DNA of 64,000 bases. Source: Parapedobacter sp051400755 (lineage in GTDB: Bacteria > Bacteroidota > Bacteroidia > Sphingobacteriales > Sphingobacteriaceae). The notes beneath the pieces were generated by a model that was given only the letters and a program-made list of their open reading frames with translations, was not told where the DNA came from and made no database searches. Below are positions 55,554-64,000 of the stretch, piece by piece. The stretch covers positions 868,001 to 932,000 of the forward strand of contig NZ_JBLFFL010000001.1 in the NCBI RefSeq assembly GCF_051400755.1, read 5' to 3'. Every line of letters starts with the position of its first letter. The first letter of the stretch is position 1. A program made the translations under genes and the position numbers.

Positions 55554-57302
55554 TCACTCAATTCCACTCAAAAACCCGCGCAACCCATCCACGATGCTGC
55601 CAGCCACTTCGTCGTGAAACGCCGCATCAAGCAACCGCTCCTCGTCAGCTGGGTTGGAGAGGAATGCCACCTCCACCAGCACGGAGGGAAAGGCCGTGGG
55701 CGAATTAAGGGTAAAGTTAAACCCACCCACGTTGCCGAAGTCTGCCAGCTCCAACTTCCGCATTTCGGCCAGAATATGTTGCGAAAGCGGACGGTAGGCT
55801 TGGTGACGGTAATAGGTGGATGTCCCCTGCACCAAAGGATTTGCCGATGCATTGCAATGGATGCTCACTAAGAGATCCGGATTTTGTTTCTCGAGCCACT
55901 TCAGCCGGTCGCCATTATTGACCGACCGGTCATCCTCGCGTGTCATGATGACCCTGGCGCCTTCTTTTTCCAGTACCGATTTCAGCTTCAGCGCCATCGA
56001 CAGGTTGAGGTCTTTTTCCAGTACGCCGGTCATGCCACTGGCACCGCGGTTGCTGCCACCATGGCCAGCATCCACGGCCACTGTGAGTTGCCGGAAGGCA
56101 AGATCCGTGGGTTGCGGCTTCACCCGGATAAGCAGTTGCCGATCGTTGTAGTGTACATCATACCCCCAGAGCTGCGTTTTCTTCGTTTCGATGTATACCC
56201 TGAACACGTCCTTACTCAGCTGCTCGTACCAAACATTTTGGATAGCGATCAATCCATCTTTTTGCGTGATCCAATTGCTGTTTGACACCGCGCCGTAGAC
56301 ATCTACCACAATGCGCGTAGGGTCTTGCTGCACGACCGCCGTGTAGGGGAGCCGCTCGCTCAGGCCGATGCTGACAAAGTCATTGGTGCTGTCTGAATAC
56401 ACCGACCAGCTCCCCGTGAGGGAGTATGGCCGGAAATGTACGCCCTTTTGCAAGCGTACATCGCTCACCGGAACATACGCCTGCACCTGCTCGGAAAGCC
56501 GTATCCGGTACATGTCGTTCATCTTGCCCGTGATTTCCAGCTTGACCAAGCTATCCAAATAGCCCATCTTGGCACCTCCCAAGCGGTCTGTACCCAACCC
56601 ATAAAACAGGGGAACTTGGTCTGTCGTGGTGAGGCCCGTCAGCGCATACGGTTGATTGAGTACGGTGAGCTGCTGTCGGCTTTCCACCGATACTGCTTTC
56701 TTCGTGCCTTCATCGCGCAGGTAGAACCGGATGGGTTGATTCTTCAGGCTGTCCGACGGCTGGATGGTATATTCGCCCCGGTAGATGCCCGCAACCGGCA
56801 CCTCGGAAGTGTCCATTTCAATAAGCGGAATATCCTTGAAAAATGTAGCCTTCATCCCAGGTGTGGCTTTCATCTCCACCTGCAGCAGGTCGCCCGGCTG
56901 CAACCACAGGTCGCCTCCGGTGGATAGGTGCACGGATTCAATGGCGAATCCCGCGGTAGGCACAGGTGGAACGGGCTTTTTATAGACAACCACCATTCGC
57001 TTTGACAGGGTGTCTGCTGCCAGCACATGCAACACCTGAAATTCGTTGAACCCCTCATTCAAGCGCATAGGCCCCGCAAAAACACCGGTGCCGGCCACTG
57101 CTATGGTATCCCCGTTGAGCAACAGCGTCCCTTCTGGGTTGGCAAAACCTTTGAAATAGGCCGTTTCCTGATTGACTATACTGCTATCCGCGGCGGGAGC
57201 GACCACCTTTAGCCTAGGCGGTTGGCCCGACACCTCAAAAACGGAAAGCATGCTCCCGAAAGCCGTCAGTATCCAAAATAAAATGCGATCTAATTTGCCC
57301 AT
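55554..57302 (-). CDS. N-acetylmuramoyl-L-alanine amidase (Amidase_3)
   Basis: About 582 residues from ATG 57302, with a signal peptide ending near EVSGQ; the frame reaches 57332 but the later ATG gives the better signal. The first 390 residues are beta-rich repeats, some SH3/Ig-like, likely for binding wall or partners. The last 175 are the zinc amidase: VAVDAGHGGSNRGASG (His), VLEKDLNLSM (Glu), LLVSIHCNASANP (His) and SVLVEVAFLSNPADEE (catalytic Glu). It removes stem peptides from MurNAc in the periplasm. It is first in a four-gene operon and is divergent from murF. Confidence 0.92.
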   Translation of the reverse strand: MGKLDRILFWILTAFGSMLSVFEVSGQPPRLKVVAPAADSSIVNQETAYFKGFANPEGTLLLNGDTIAVAGTGVFAGPMRLNEGFNEFQVLHVLAADTLSKRMVVVYKKPVPPVPTAGFAIESVHLSTGGDLWLQPGDLLQVEMKATPGMKATFFKDIPLIEMDTSEVPVAGIYRGEYTIQPSDSLKNQPIRFYLRDEGTKKAVSVESRQQLTVLNQPYALTGLTTTDQVPLFYGLGTDRLGGAKMGYLDSLVKLEITGKMNDMYRIRLSEQVQAYVPVSDVRLQKGVHFRPYSLTGSWSVYSDSTNDFVSIGLSERLPYTAVVQQDPTRIVVDVYGAVSNSNWITQKDGLIAIQNVWYEQLSKDVFRVYIETKKTQLWGYDVHYNDRQLLIRVKPQPTDLAFRQLTVAVDAGHGGSNRGASGMTGVLEKDLNLSMALKLKSVLEKEGARVIMTREDDRSVNNGDRLKWLEKQNPDLLVSIHCNASANPLVQGTSTYYRHQAYRPLSQHILAEMRKLELADFGNVGGFNFTLNSPTAFPSVLVEVAFLSNPADEERLLDAAFHDEVAGSIVDGLRGFLSGIE

Positions 57303-57378
57303 ACATATTAATTCACGACAGTACCCCGTCATCCCTAAATGTTCCCGTCGAATTTAACCGGTTGGTCTTTTGGCCAAG

Positions 57379-57414
57379 CAAGATTAACTAAATATTTTGA
57401 TAAAATTGCATGTT
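57379..57414 (-). promoter_or_regulatory. Possible amidase promoter sharing the AACATGCA arrangement
   Basis: On the minus strand AACATGCA (57414-57407) is followed after 20 bases by TAATCTTG (57386-57379). In the two SusC control blocks AACATGCA is followed after 19 bases by TATACTTG. The leader to ATG 57302 would be about 70 bases. The match is short and may be chance. Confidence 0.3.
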
Positions 57415-57478
57415 TCTGCCTTTACAATCAAAAATGTTGCAACAATGCGTAATGCAATTATTTCTCCAGACTTTTAAG

Positions 57479-57486
57479 TAAACTTG
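57479..57486 (+). promoter_or_regulatory. -7-like box directly before murF
   Basis: TAAACTTG ends 4 bases before the murF ATG, which would make the transcript leaderless. No good -33 TTTG is seen at 17-21 bases upstream. The same octamer occurs at 58799-58806, 21 bases before the next gene's ATG. Confidence 0.35.
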
Positions 57487-57490
57487 CACC

Positions 57491-58792
57491 ATGGAACCCG
57501 CTGCACTATACCCCTATTTCCTCCAGCATCCGCTCATCAGCACGGATACGCGCAACATTCAGCCCGATAGCTTGTTTTTTGCCCTCAAGGGAGCCACCTT
57601 CAACGGCAACGCCTTTGCTGCAGAAGCGCTTGAAAAAGGCGCTCAGTACGCCATCATCGATGAGCCCCAATACGAAGCGGACGAGCGGTTTCTACTGGTA
57701 AGCGATGTCCTCACCGCGTTGCAGGAATTAGCCCGTCACCACCGCTCCCGGCTCCGCATCCCATTCATCGGGATTACAGGCACGAATGGCAAGACCACCA
57801 CCAAGGAACTGGTACATGCCGTGCTTTCGCAGCAATTCAATACCTACGCCACCAAGGGCAACCTCAACAACCACATCGGCGTACCGCTCAGCGTACTTTC
57901 CATTACCAACCAAACCCAAATCGCCATCATCGAGATGGGCGCCAACCATGTGGGCGAAATCGCGTTCCTCTGCGGCATCGCCCGGCCTACCCACGGCCTC
58001 ATCACGAATGTAGGCAAGGCGCATTTGGAAGGCTTTGGCAGCTTCGAAGGTGTCAAAAAGGCCAAAGGTGAGCTCTATGATCACCTGGCGGCGGTTGACG
58101 GCACCCTGTTCCTGCAGCATGACAATCCATTGCTCCGGCAAATGGCGGAGGCTCGACCGATCCGCCACGTGGTCCACTATGGCTTCTCCGTGGAAAATGA
58201 CCTGTTCGGCGAATTGGTCAGCGCCAACCCCCTGCTGGAAATGCGCTGGCGGGAGAAGGGCAGCGAAACCGACCATATGGTACGCACCCAGCTGACGGGT
58301 TCTTACAATGCAGAAAATATCTTGGCCGCGGCCTGCATCGGTAGACACTTCGGCTTGACCCCCGAGAAAATCAACCAAGGCATTGCTGGTTATACCCCCG
58401 CCAACAATCGTTCACAACTTACGCAGACAGCTGCTAACCTCCTCATCCGCGACTATTACAACGCCAATGCCAGCAGCATGGCCGCGGCCTTGGACAACCT
58501 CCGCATGCTGGATGCTGATAAGAAAGCAATCATCCTCGGTGATATGTTCGAAATGGGCGATGACTCACATGAGGAGCACGGCAAGGTGGTGCAAGCGGCC
58601 GCGGAATTGCACGCCAACCGTACCCTCTTCGTGGGCAAGGCGTTCTACCAGCACCGCCACCCCGATGCTGAATTCTATGAAACCACCGAGGCGGCCAAAG
58701 AAGCCTTGTCCAAACGTCCCATACAGGGGGCTTTGGTATTGCTCAAGGCTTCACGAGGCATGGCTTTTGAGAAACTGGTAGATATGTTGTAA
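57491..58792 (+). CDS. murF: UDP-N-acetylmuramoyl-tripeptide--D-alanyl-D-alanine ligase
   Basis: MurF adds D-Ala-D-Ala to the UDP-MurNAc-tripeptide in the cytoplasm, the last soluble step of peptidoglycan precursor synthesis. The 433-residue protein shows the Mur ligase layout: an N-terminal substrate domain with STDTRNIQPDSLFFALKG, the P-loop GITGTNGKTTTKE (93-105), NLNNHIGVPLSVL, EMGANHVGEI and NVGKAHLEGFGS. The C-terminal domain has YNANASSMAAALD and ILGDMFEMGDDS, which are typical of MurF. It lies outside the usual dcw cluster, alone, facing away from the amidase operon and followed after 35 bases by a hydrolase gene. Confidence 0.95.
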   Translation: MEPAALYPYFLQHPLISTDTRNIQPDSLFFALKGATFNGNAFAAEALEKGAQYAIIDEPQYEADERFLLVSDVLTALQELARHHRSRLRIPFIGITGTNGKTTTKELVHAVLSQQFNTYATKGNLNNHIGVPLSVLSITNQTQIAIIEMGANHVGEIAFLCGIARPTHGLITNVGKAHLEGFGSFEGVKKAKGELYDHLAAVDGTLFLQHDNPLLRQMAEARPIRHVVHYGFSVENDLFGELVSANPLLEMRWREKGSETDHMVRTQLTGSYNAENILAAACIGRHFGLTPEKINQGIAGYTPANNRSQLTQTAANLLIRDYYNANASSMAAALDNLRMLDADKKAIILGDMFEMGDDSHEEHGKVVQAAAELHANRTLFVGKAFYQHRHPDAEFYETTEAAKEALSKRPIQGALVLLKASRGMAFEKLVDML

Positions 58793-58827
58793 AATCCGTA
58801 AACTTGCAGGAATCATAAACAAATGCC

Positions 58828-60723
58828 ATGACCCTACGCTGCTTGATTACCTTGACCCTCATTAGTATTGGCTTTGGCTTTTCGGTCAACGCCCAGCCCG
58901 CACCCGCCGAACTACTATATGTACGCGAGCATTACCATAAAAAAGAAGTGATGGTGCCCATGCGTGACGGCACGGAGCTATTTACATCCATCTATGTACC
59001 GAAGGACACCACCAAAACATATCCCATCCTATTCATGCGTACGCCTTACAGCGTAGCCCCATACGGGGAGCAGGCGTACCGCCCGTCACTCGGTCCGAAC
59101 ATCCAGTTTACGTACGAAGGGTTTATCTTTGTTTATCAGGATATCCGGGGCAAATACATGTCAGAGGGCGACTTTGTTGCGGTGCGCCCCTATCAACCCG
59201 ACAAAAAGAGCAACGCTGATGTCGATGAGAGCTCGGATACGTATGACACGATCGACTGGCTCGTCAAGAATATCCCGGGCAATAATGGAAAGGTGGGCAT
59301 GTGGGGCATCTCCGCTCCCGGGGGCTACACTACTGCGGGTTTGATTGATTCACATCCGGCATTGGTAGCCGCATCGCCCCAAGCGCCGGTAACCGATTGG
59401 TTCATGGGTGACGATCGCCATCACAATGGTGCGTTTATGCTCATGGGATCGTTCTCCTTCGTGTCTTCATACGGGCGCCAGCGGGATACCCCATCCCCAC
59501 AGGGTATGCGTGGATTTACGGCCTATGGGACGCCCGACGGGTATGACTTCTACCTCAAGGCAAAAACGCTTCAGCATCTTACCGACAAATTAACGGGCAC
59601 CAATAACATCCTGTGGAATGATCTCATGACCCACGGCACCTATGATAGCTTCTGGCAGGCCCGCACACCGCTTCCCCATCTAAAAAACATCAAACCGGCC
59701 GTCCTCACCGTCGGCGGATGGTTTGACCAGGAGGATCTCTACGGTCCCATCAAAACCCAGGCCGCCATTGCCGGACAAAGCCCGGAGACGAAGCAGCACT
59801 TCATCATGGGACCCTGGTATCATGGCACGTGGTCACGGGGCAAGGGCGACTGGCTTGAAAACGTTCCGTTTGGATCGGCCACCAGTGAATTCTACCGGGA
59901 ACAGATCGAATTGCCGTTTTTTCTGCACCACCTGAAAGGGAGGCCCGATCCGCACCTGCCAGAGGCGTATATCTTCGATACAGGCAGCCACGCATGGAAT
60001 GCCTACCACCAATGGCCCCCGGCGGCGGCCCAGCCCCGGAAACTGTATCTGCATCCACAAGGGCGGCTGGGCTTCGATGCGCCGCGCGCCACTGGCGATT
60101 CCGCATCGGCAGCCTATTATAGCGATCCCAACAAGCCCGTGCCCTACACCGCCGAAACCCGGCTGATCCGGGGTAGCGCCTATATGGTCGAGGACCAGCG
60201 CTTCGCTGCCCGACGACCGGATGTACTGGTGTTCTCTACGGAGCCCTTAGAAGAAGATATCCAGATTGCAGGTCGGTTGGCTGCCAACCTGTTTGTCAAA
60301 ACCACCGGCACGGATGCCGACTTCGTCGTGAAGCTCATCGATGTCTTTCCCGATACCATGACCAACCATCCTGAAAAACCTACCGCGGTAATGGGCGGCT
60401 ACCAGCTGCTGGTCCGCGGGGAGGTCATGCGCGCCAAATTCCGCAAGAGCTTCGAAAAGCCGGAACCCCTCGAACCGGGCAAGATTACCGATGTCTCCTT
60501 TGACCTACAGGATGCCGCACACACCTTCAAAAAGGGACATCGCATCATGGTGCAGGTGCAGAGTTCGTGGTTTCCATTGGTCGACCGCAATCCGCAGGTA
60601 TTTACGGATATCTATCACGCCGATGAAGAAGACTTCAAACCCGCGTGGCATGAGATCCACTTTTCAACGGAACATCCATCCCATATCGACCTAATGGTGC
60701 TAGACGGACCATCCGAAAAATGA
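58828..60723 (+). CDS. CocE/NonD-family alpha/beta hydrolase (X-Pro dipeptidyl-peptidase S15 type)
   Basis: The 631-residue protein has a signal peptide ending SVNAQ. The S15/CocE catalytic region includes VMVPMRDGTELFTSIYVPKD, GFIFVYQDIRGKYMSEGDF and GMWGISAPGGYT with the nucleophile Ser162. A helical cap and a C-terminal jelly-roll domain (about 440-625, ending HEIHFSTEHPSHIDLMVLD) complete the family layout. Members cleave esters, amides or N-terminal dipeptides after proline, and substrate cannot be predicted. Most homologues have Tyr after the catalytic Ser; here it is Ala, which may be a small departure. The gene follows murF with its own -7-like box. Confidence 0.88.
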   Translation: MTLRCLITLTLISIGFGFSVNAQPAPAELLYVREHYHKKEVMVPMRDGTELFTSIYVPKDTTKTYPILFMRTPYSVAPYGEQAYRPSLGPNIQFTYEGFIFVYQDIRGKYMSEGDFVAVRPYQPDKKSNADVDESSDTYDTIDWLVKNIPGNNGKVGMWGISAPGGYTTAGLIDSHPALVAASPQAPVTDWFMGDDRHHNGAFMLMGSFSFVSSYGRQRDTPSPQGMRGFTAYGTPDGYDFYLKAKTLQHLTDKLTGTNNILWNDLMTHGTYDSFWQARTPLPHLKNIKPAVLTVGGWFDQEDLYGPIKTQAAIAGQSPETKQHFIMGPWYHGTWSRGKGDWLENVPFGSATSEFYREQIELPFFLHHLKGRPDPHLPEAYIFDTGSHAWNAYHQWPPAAAQPRKLYLHPQGRLGFDAPRATGDSASAAYYSDPNKPVPYTAETRLIRGSAYMVEDQRFAARRPDVLVFSTEPLEEDIQIAGRLAANLFVKTTGTDADFVVKLIDVFPDTMTNHPEKPTAVMGGYQLLVRGEVMRAKFRKSFEKPEPLEPGKITDVSFDLQDAAHTFKKGHRIMVQVQSSWFPLVDRNPQVFTDIYHADEEDFKPAWHEIHFSTEHPSHIDLMVLDGPSEK

Positions 60724-60807
60724 TTGTACGCTACCGCACATCCGGTGTCCGATATCGGACAGTTTTATTTTGGCGCATGTGGCAATAACCTGTTTTCAAA
60801 TCAGTTA

Positions 60808-60815
60808 TATTTTTG
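60808..60815 (+). promoter_or_regulatory. -7-like box upstream of the efflux adaptor gene
   Basis: TATTTTTG matches TAnnTTTG exactly, about 55 bases before the ATG at 60871. No convincing -33 element is seen at the usual spacing, so the promoter call is weak. Confidence 0.35.
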
Positions 60816-60870
60816 GCACCGGCGTTGTATAGTGGTAGTCGGTCACCGACCACTGATCACAAAAAGAAAA

Positions 60871-62124
60871 ATGGACAGAGCATTACCAAAGAAAACATGG
60901 AACAGTAAGCGCATCGCGATGGTTGCGGGCGGGGTAGGTATCTTGGCGTTGATATTCGCCAGCTATTATTTCACCTCGGGCAATTCCCGGCTCAATGTGG
61001 CTGCTGAACGCATCACCATATCTGAAGTCAAGGAAGATTCCTTCCGCGAATTCATCCCGGTAAATGGCGCCGTACTGCCAATCACCAGCATTTTCCTGGA
61101 TGCCTCCGTCGGCGGACGGGTGGAAGAGAAGTTTGTCGAAGATGGTGCACACCTCAAAAAAGGTGACCCCATCATGCGCTTATCCAATACCGACCTGGAG
61201 CTGAGCTTGGTGAGCCAAGAAACCAACGTATATAATACGCTCACCCAAATGCAAATCTCGCAAACCAGCGCGCAGCAAGCTTCCATCGCCAACCGCAACC
61301 AGATGGCGGAAGTCGAAAATGCACTAAAAGAGGCCAAACGGGTTTATGAGCTCAATAAAAAACTGTACGAGCAGAAAGCCATCGGCTCCCAAGAATTCCA
61401 ACAGGCAAAAAACAACTACGATTATCAGGTTGAGCGGATCAAGCTGACCAGGGAAAACCTCCTGCAAGACTCCATCCGCACCAGCCAATCGCTCGAACAA
61501 AGCCGCCGGGCTTATGCCAGCACGAATGCAGCGCTGGAATTAATGCGGCAAAAAGTGAACGACCTCATCCTTCGTGCCCCTGTCGATGGGCAGCTCACCT
61601 CGTTCGATGCCGAAATCGGCCAGAACAAACCCGCTGGCGACCGCCTCGGGCAGATTGACGTGCTCACCGGCTTCAAAGTACGCGCAGATATCGATGAGCA
61701 CTACATCTCGCGGATTTATCCCGATCTGGAGGGCGAGTTTACATTTGCCGGCAAAAGCTATAAATTGGTGATCAAGAAAGTATACACGCAGGTGACCAAT
61801 GGCCGCTTCCAGGTAGACATGGAATTTGTAAACGAGGTGCCCGATGGCATCCGTCGCGGGCAGACACTGCAAATCCGGCTGGCGCTTAGCGACGAAACCA
61901 AGGCCGTATTGCTCGCCAAAGGTGGATTCTACCAACAAACCGGCGGCAATTGGGTGTTCAAGCTCACCGATGATGGCAAAACCGCCTACCGGGTAGATGT
62001 GCAGCTCGGTCGCCAGAATCCCGACTATTATGAGGTCGTCAGCGGCCTGAAGCCGGGCGATAAGGTGGTGACCTCGAGCTATGAAACCTACGACCGGGTG
62101 CAGGAGTTGAGTATCAGTAATTAG
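60871..62124 (+). CDS. Efflux periplasmic adaptor (HlyD/MacA type)
   Basis: About 417 residues from ATG 60871. The frame extends to a TTG at 60724 but the extra sequence is not protein-like and covers the promoter region. One N-terminal membrane helix (IAMVAGGVGILALIFASYYF) anchors it. Next come a biotinyl-lipoyl half (GGRVEEKFVEDGAHLKKGDP), a long coiled-coil hairpin (about 120-215), the second lipoyl half (LILRAPVDGQLTSFDAEIGQ) and a beta-barrel ending TSSYETYDRVQELSIS. It would link an inner-membrane ABC transporter with an outer-membrane channel. The next gene, 2 bases downstream, is the ABC permease. Confidence 0.88.
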   Translation: MDRALPKKTWNSKRIAMVAGGVGILALIFASYYFTSGNSRLNVAAERITISEVKEDSFREFIPVNGAVLPITSIFLDASVGGRVEEKFVEDGAHLKKGDPIMRLSNTDLELSLVSQETNVYNTLTQMQISQTSAQQASIANRNQMAEVENALKEAKRVYELNKKLYEQKAIGSQEFQQAKNNYDYQVERIKLTRENLLQDSIRTSQSLEQSRRAYASTNAALELMRQKVNDLILRAPVDGQLTSFDAEIGQNKPAGDRLGQIDVLTGFKVRADIDEHYISRIYPDLEGEFTFAGKSYKLVIKKVYTQVTNGRFQVDMEFVNEVPDGIRRGQTLQIRLALSDETKAVLLAKGGFYQQTGGNWVFKLTDDGKTAYRVDVQLGRQNPDYYEVVSGLKPGDKVVTSSYETYDRVQELSISN

Positions 62125-62126
62125 CC

Positions 62127-64000
62127 ATGCTTAAAAACTATTTCAAAACCGCCTTCCGTACGCTCGTCAAGAACAAGTCGTACTCAGCCATCAACATCTT
62201 CGGGTTGGCGATCAGCCTTACGGCGGCCATCCTTATCCTGCTGTGGGTATGGGACGAACTAAGCTTCGACCGCATGCATACCAAGGGTGATCGGATCTAT
62301 GTAGCCGCTGCGGCCATCGGGAAAGGCAAAGATCAGCTTTGGCCGGTCACCAATGCCCCACTCGCTATTTTCGGTAAGGCTGAAATCCCTGCCATTGAGG
62401 ACGCTTGCCGACTATCCACATTCAACGGGAGTATGCTCCTCGAATATGGCGACAAGAAATTTGACGAATCCACCATATATGTTGATCCGAATTTCTTTCA
62501 GCTCTTCGACTTTAAGCTATTGGAAGGCAATCCTGACAAGCCATTTGCCGACAACCGTTCCATTGTATTGAGCAAGGCTACCGCTGAAAAATACTTTGGC
62601 AGTGAACCTGCTATGGGTAAAGTACTGCAAGTAAAAGATGGCAATAGCTATAAAGTGACCGGCGTCATGGAGGATACGCCGGAAAATTCTACGTGGCAGT
62701 ACCCACTGATTATGCCTTTTGACATACTGGCAGAAAACAGACCCAATAATCCACTGAACGCGGATTGGGGTAATCTCAACTACCAGACGTTCTTTCTGCT
62801 CAGGCCTAATGCCGATGCAGCGGCAGTGGGCAAGCAATTGGCCGACATCCACCGGAAAAACCAACCAGCGGATTTCTGGAAGGATCTCAACTACCTGATG
62901 CAGCCGCTTACCAAGTACCATCTGTATTCGCCGGATGGTGATGAACAGGGCATGAAACAGGTGAAAATCTTTGCCTTAGTCGCCGTCGTGATCTTGCTGA
63001 TCGCCTGCATCAACTACGTCAACTTGGTCACCGCCCGCGCTACCCGCAGGAGCAAGGAAGTGAGCGTGCGCAAAGTGGTAGGGGCCAATAAAGGTCACCT
63101 ATTCTGGCAATTCATCTCCGAGTCTTTTGTGGTGTTTTTCATTTCCATGCTTATTGCCATCGGGCTGCTGTATGCGTTGATGCCGCTGTACAATAGCCTA
63201 TCGGGAAAGGAGATGGTATTCAGCTTGCTGGATGGCAAAGTATGGATTATATTCGGTTTGTCCTTATTAGCCGTACTAGCACTGGCCGGCGTATACCCCG
63301 CCTTGATGCTTTCTGCTTTCAATCCCGCCCTGGCGCTCAAAGGCATTATACCCGGACTTGGAAAGAACAGCGGATTCCGCAAGGCCTTGGTGGTGATTCA
63401 GTTCACCTGCTCCGTAGTATTGATCATATCGACCATCATCATCAGTAGGCAGCTGGAATACATCAGGAGCCTGAATTTAGGGTATTCCAAAGAAAACGTC
63501 TTTACGTTTGAGAGCTACAACTTCAGGAAAAATTACGAAAACATCAGCCAACAATTGGAACAACAGCCCGGCATACTGGGCGTAACCACATCCAGCCAAG
63601 GCATATTAAACGTGCAAAGCTCCACGGGTGATCTGGAATGGGAAGGGAAGCCGGCCAATATGAGCAGCTTTATGATCAATCAACTGTCCGTTGACCGTAC
63701 ATTTCCCGAAGTGATGGACATGCAATTGGTTGCCGGTAATGGCTTCACGGGAACCCCCGCAGATAGTGGCCATTATCTATTGAACGAGACGGCGATTAAG
63801 GTGATGGGGCTGGAAGATCCCATCGGAAAGCCCGTGACGTTTCACGATGAACCCGGCATTATTGCCGGTGTGGTTAAGGACTTCCATTTTCAGGACATGA
63901 AAACCGCCATCGAACCCTGCATCTTGTTCATGGATCCCGATTGGAGTTGGAACACCATGTATGTAAAAACTACTGGAAATGACGCCAAAATAGCCCTTGC
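62127..64000 (+). CDS. FtsX/MacB-type ABC transporter permease, partial (C-terminus outside window)
   Basis: The frame is open from ATG 62127 to the window end, 624 codons. The N-terminus MLKNYFKTAFRTLVKNKSYS, followed by AINIFGLAISLTAAILILLW, is the standard start of the roughly 800-residue Bacteroidota permeases. A MacB-like periplasmic domain (about 55-255) is followed by three membrane helices with the FtsX core RRSKEVSVRKVVGANKGHLF. A second copy of the periplasmic domain begins after FRKALVVIQFTCSVVLIIST. It belongs with the adaptor gene just upstream; the ATPase is not in the window and may lie beyond it. The exported substrate (lipid, peptide or drug) is unknown. Confidence 0.92.
   Translation, partial: MLKNYFKTAFRTLVKNKSYSAINIFGLAISLTAAILILLWVWDELSFDRMHTKGDRIYVAAAAIGKGKDQLWPVTNAPLAIFGKAEIPAIEDACRLSTFNGSMLLEYGDKKFDESTIYVDPNFFQLFDFKLLEGNPDKPFADNRSIVLSKATAEKYFGSEPAMGKVLQVKDGNSYKVTGVMEDTPENSTWQYPLIMPFDILAENRPNNPLNADWGNLNYQTFFLLRPNADAAAVGKQLADIHRKNQPADFWKDLNYLMQPLTKYHLYSPDGDEQGMKQVKIFALVAVVILLIACINYVNLVTARATRRSKEVSVRKVVGANKGHLFWQFISESFVVFFISMLIAIGLLYALMPLYNSLSGKEMVFSLLDGKVWIIFGLSLLAVLALAGVYPALMLSAFNPALALKGIIPGLGKNSGFRKALVVIQFTCSVVLIISTIIISRQLEYIRSLNLGYSKENVFTFESYNFRKNYENISQQLEQQPGILGVTTSSQGILNVQSSTGDLEWEGKPANMSSFMINQLSVDRTFPEVMDMQLVAGNGFTGTPADSGHYLLNETAIKVMGLEDPIGKPVTFHDEPGIIAGVVKDFHFQDMKTAIEPCILFMDPDWSWNTMYVKTTGNDAKIAL

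Noticed and set aside
60724..60870. N-terminal extension of the efflux adaptor starting at TTG
   Set aside because: The extra 49 residues are not protein-like, would precede the membrane anchor, and cover a -7-like box. ATG 60871 starts a normal adaptor.
1..64000. tRNA, rRNA or known riboswitch genes
   Set aside because: No cloverleaf with a CCA end, rRNA segment or recognisable riboswitch core was found by reading the intergenic gaps.

Overview
The window looks like chromosomal DNA of a Bacteroidota member, most likely Sphingobacteriaceae (Parapedobacter/Pedobacter-like; inferred). The reasons are four SusC/SusD loci, signal-peptide lipoproteins of the SusD type, -7 boxes of the TAnnTTTG type, no visible Shine-Dalgarno use at most starts, and fairly balanced base composition except for one AT-rich island.

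Region 1 (1-14810, minus strand): a polysaccharide-utilisation locus whose enzymes point to N-acetylmuramic acid-containing glycan. The order is SusC, SusD, NamZ-like exo-muramidase, a three-module protein (metallophosphoesterase, PQQ-type propeller, GH9), a polysaccharide deacetylase, MurQ etherase and a sodium/solute symporter. A DUF1684 lipid/periplasmic-type protein with its own promoter and an edge-truncated phytoene-dehydrogenase-like flavoprotein follow. The GH9 gene ends in a dnaX-like arrangement (GGAGG, 10 nt, A AAA AAG, stop, hairpin) whose -1 frame runs into the deacetylase. This may fuse the two by programmed frameshifting.

Region 2 (14811-17565): a regulatory block that recurs upstream of a second SusC at 26.6 kb, an orphan sensor histidine kinase, and gene remnants.

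Region 3 (17.1-21.6 kb): an AT-rich island between two 48-bp imperfect direct repeats. It carries a plus-strand pair of unknown genes facing a minus-strand pair. The minus pair is a Panacea/DUF4065-like small protein followed by a 625-residue protein with three C-terminal membrane helices, a candidate toxin-antitoxin or defence module.

Region 4 (21.6-33 kb): two further SusC/SusD pairs without enzymes, separated by an AAA/DUF4143 ATPase with a palindromic operator at its start codon.

Region 5 (33-49.3 kb, plus strand): a second large PUL with two SusC/SusD pairs, a DUF1735/DUF5627-type surface lipoprotein, a PL8 lyase fused to a GH88 unsaturated glucuronyl hydrolase, and a heparinase II/III-type lyase. 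This suits a uronic-acid glycan such as chondroitin or hyaluronan. Its promoter matches the Bacteroidota consensus and overlaps a LacI-type palindrome.

Region 6 (49.3-57.3 kb, minus strand): a probable cell-envelope operon of N-acetylmuramoyl-L-alanine amidase, GHL10 family glycosyl hydrolase, S9 peptidase, and a protein with both a class C and a class A beta-lactamase-like domain. A 16-unit heptanucleotide repeat fills the gap before the last gene.

Region 7 (57.5 kb to the end, plus strand): MurF, a CocE/NonD-type hydrolase, an RND/MacA-type adaptor, and an FtsX-type ABC permease cut by the window end. No tRNA, rRNA, CRISPR array or intact transposase was seen.
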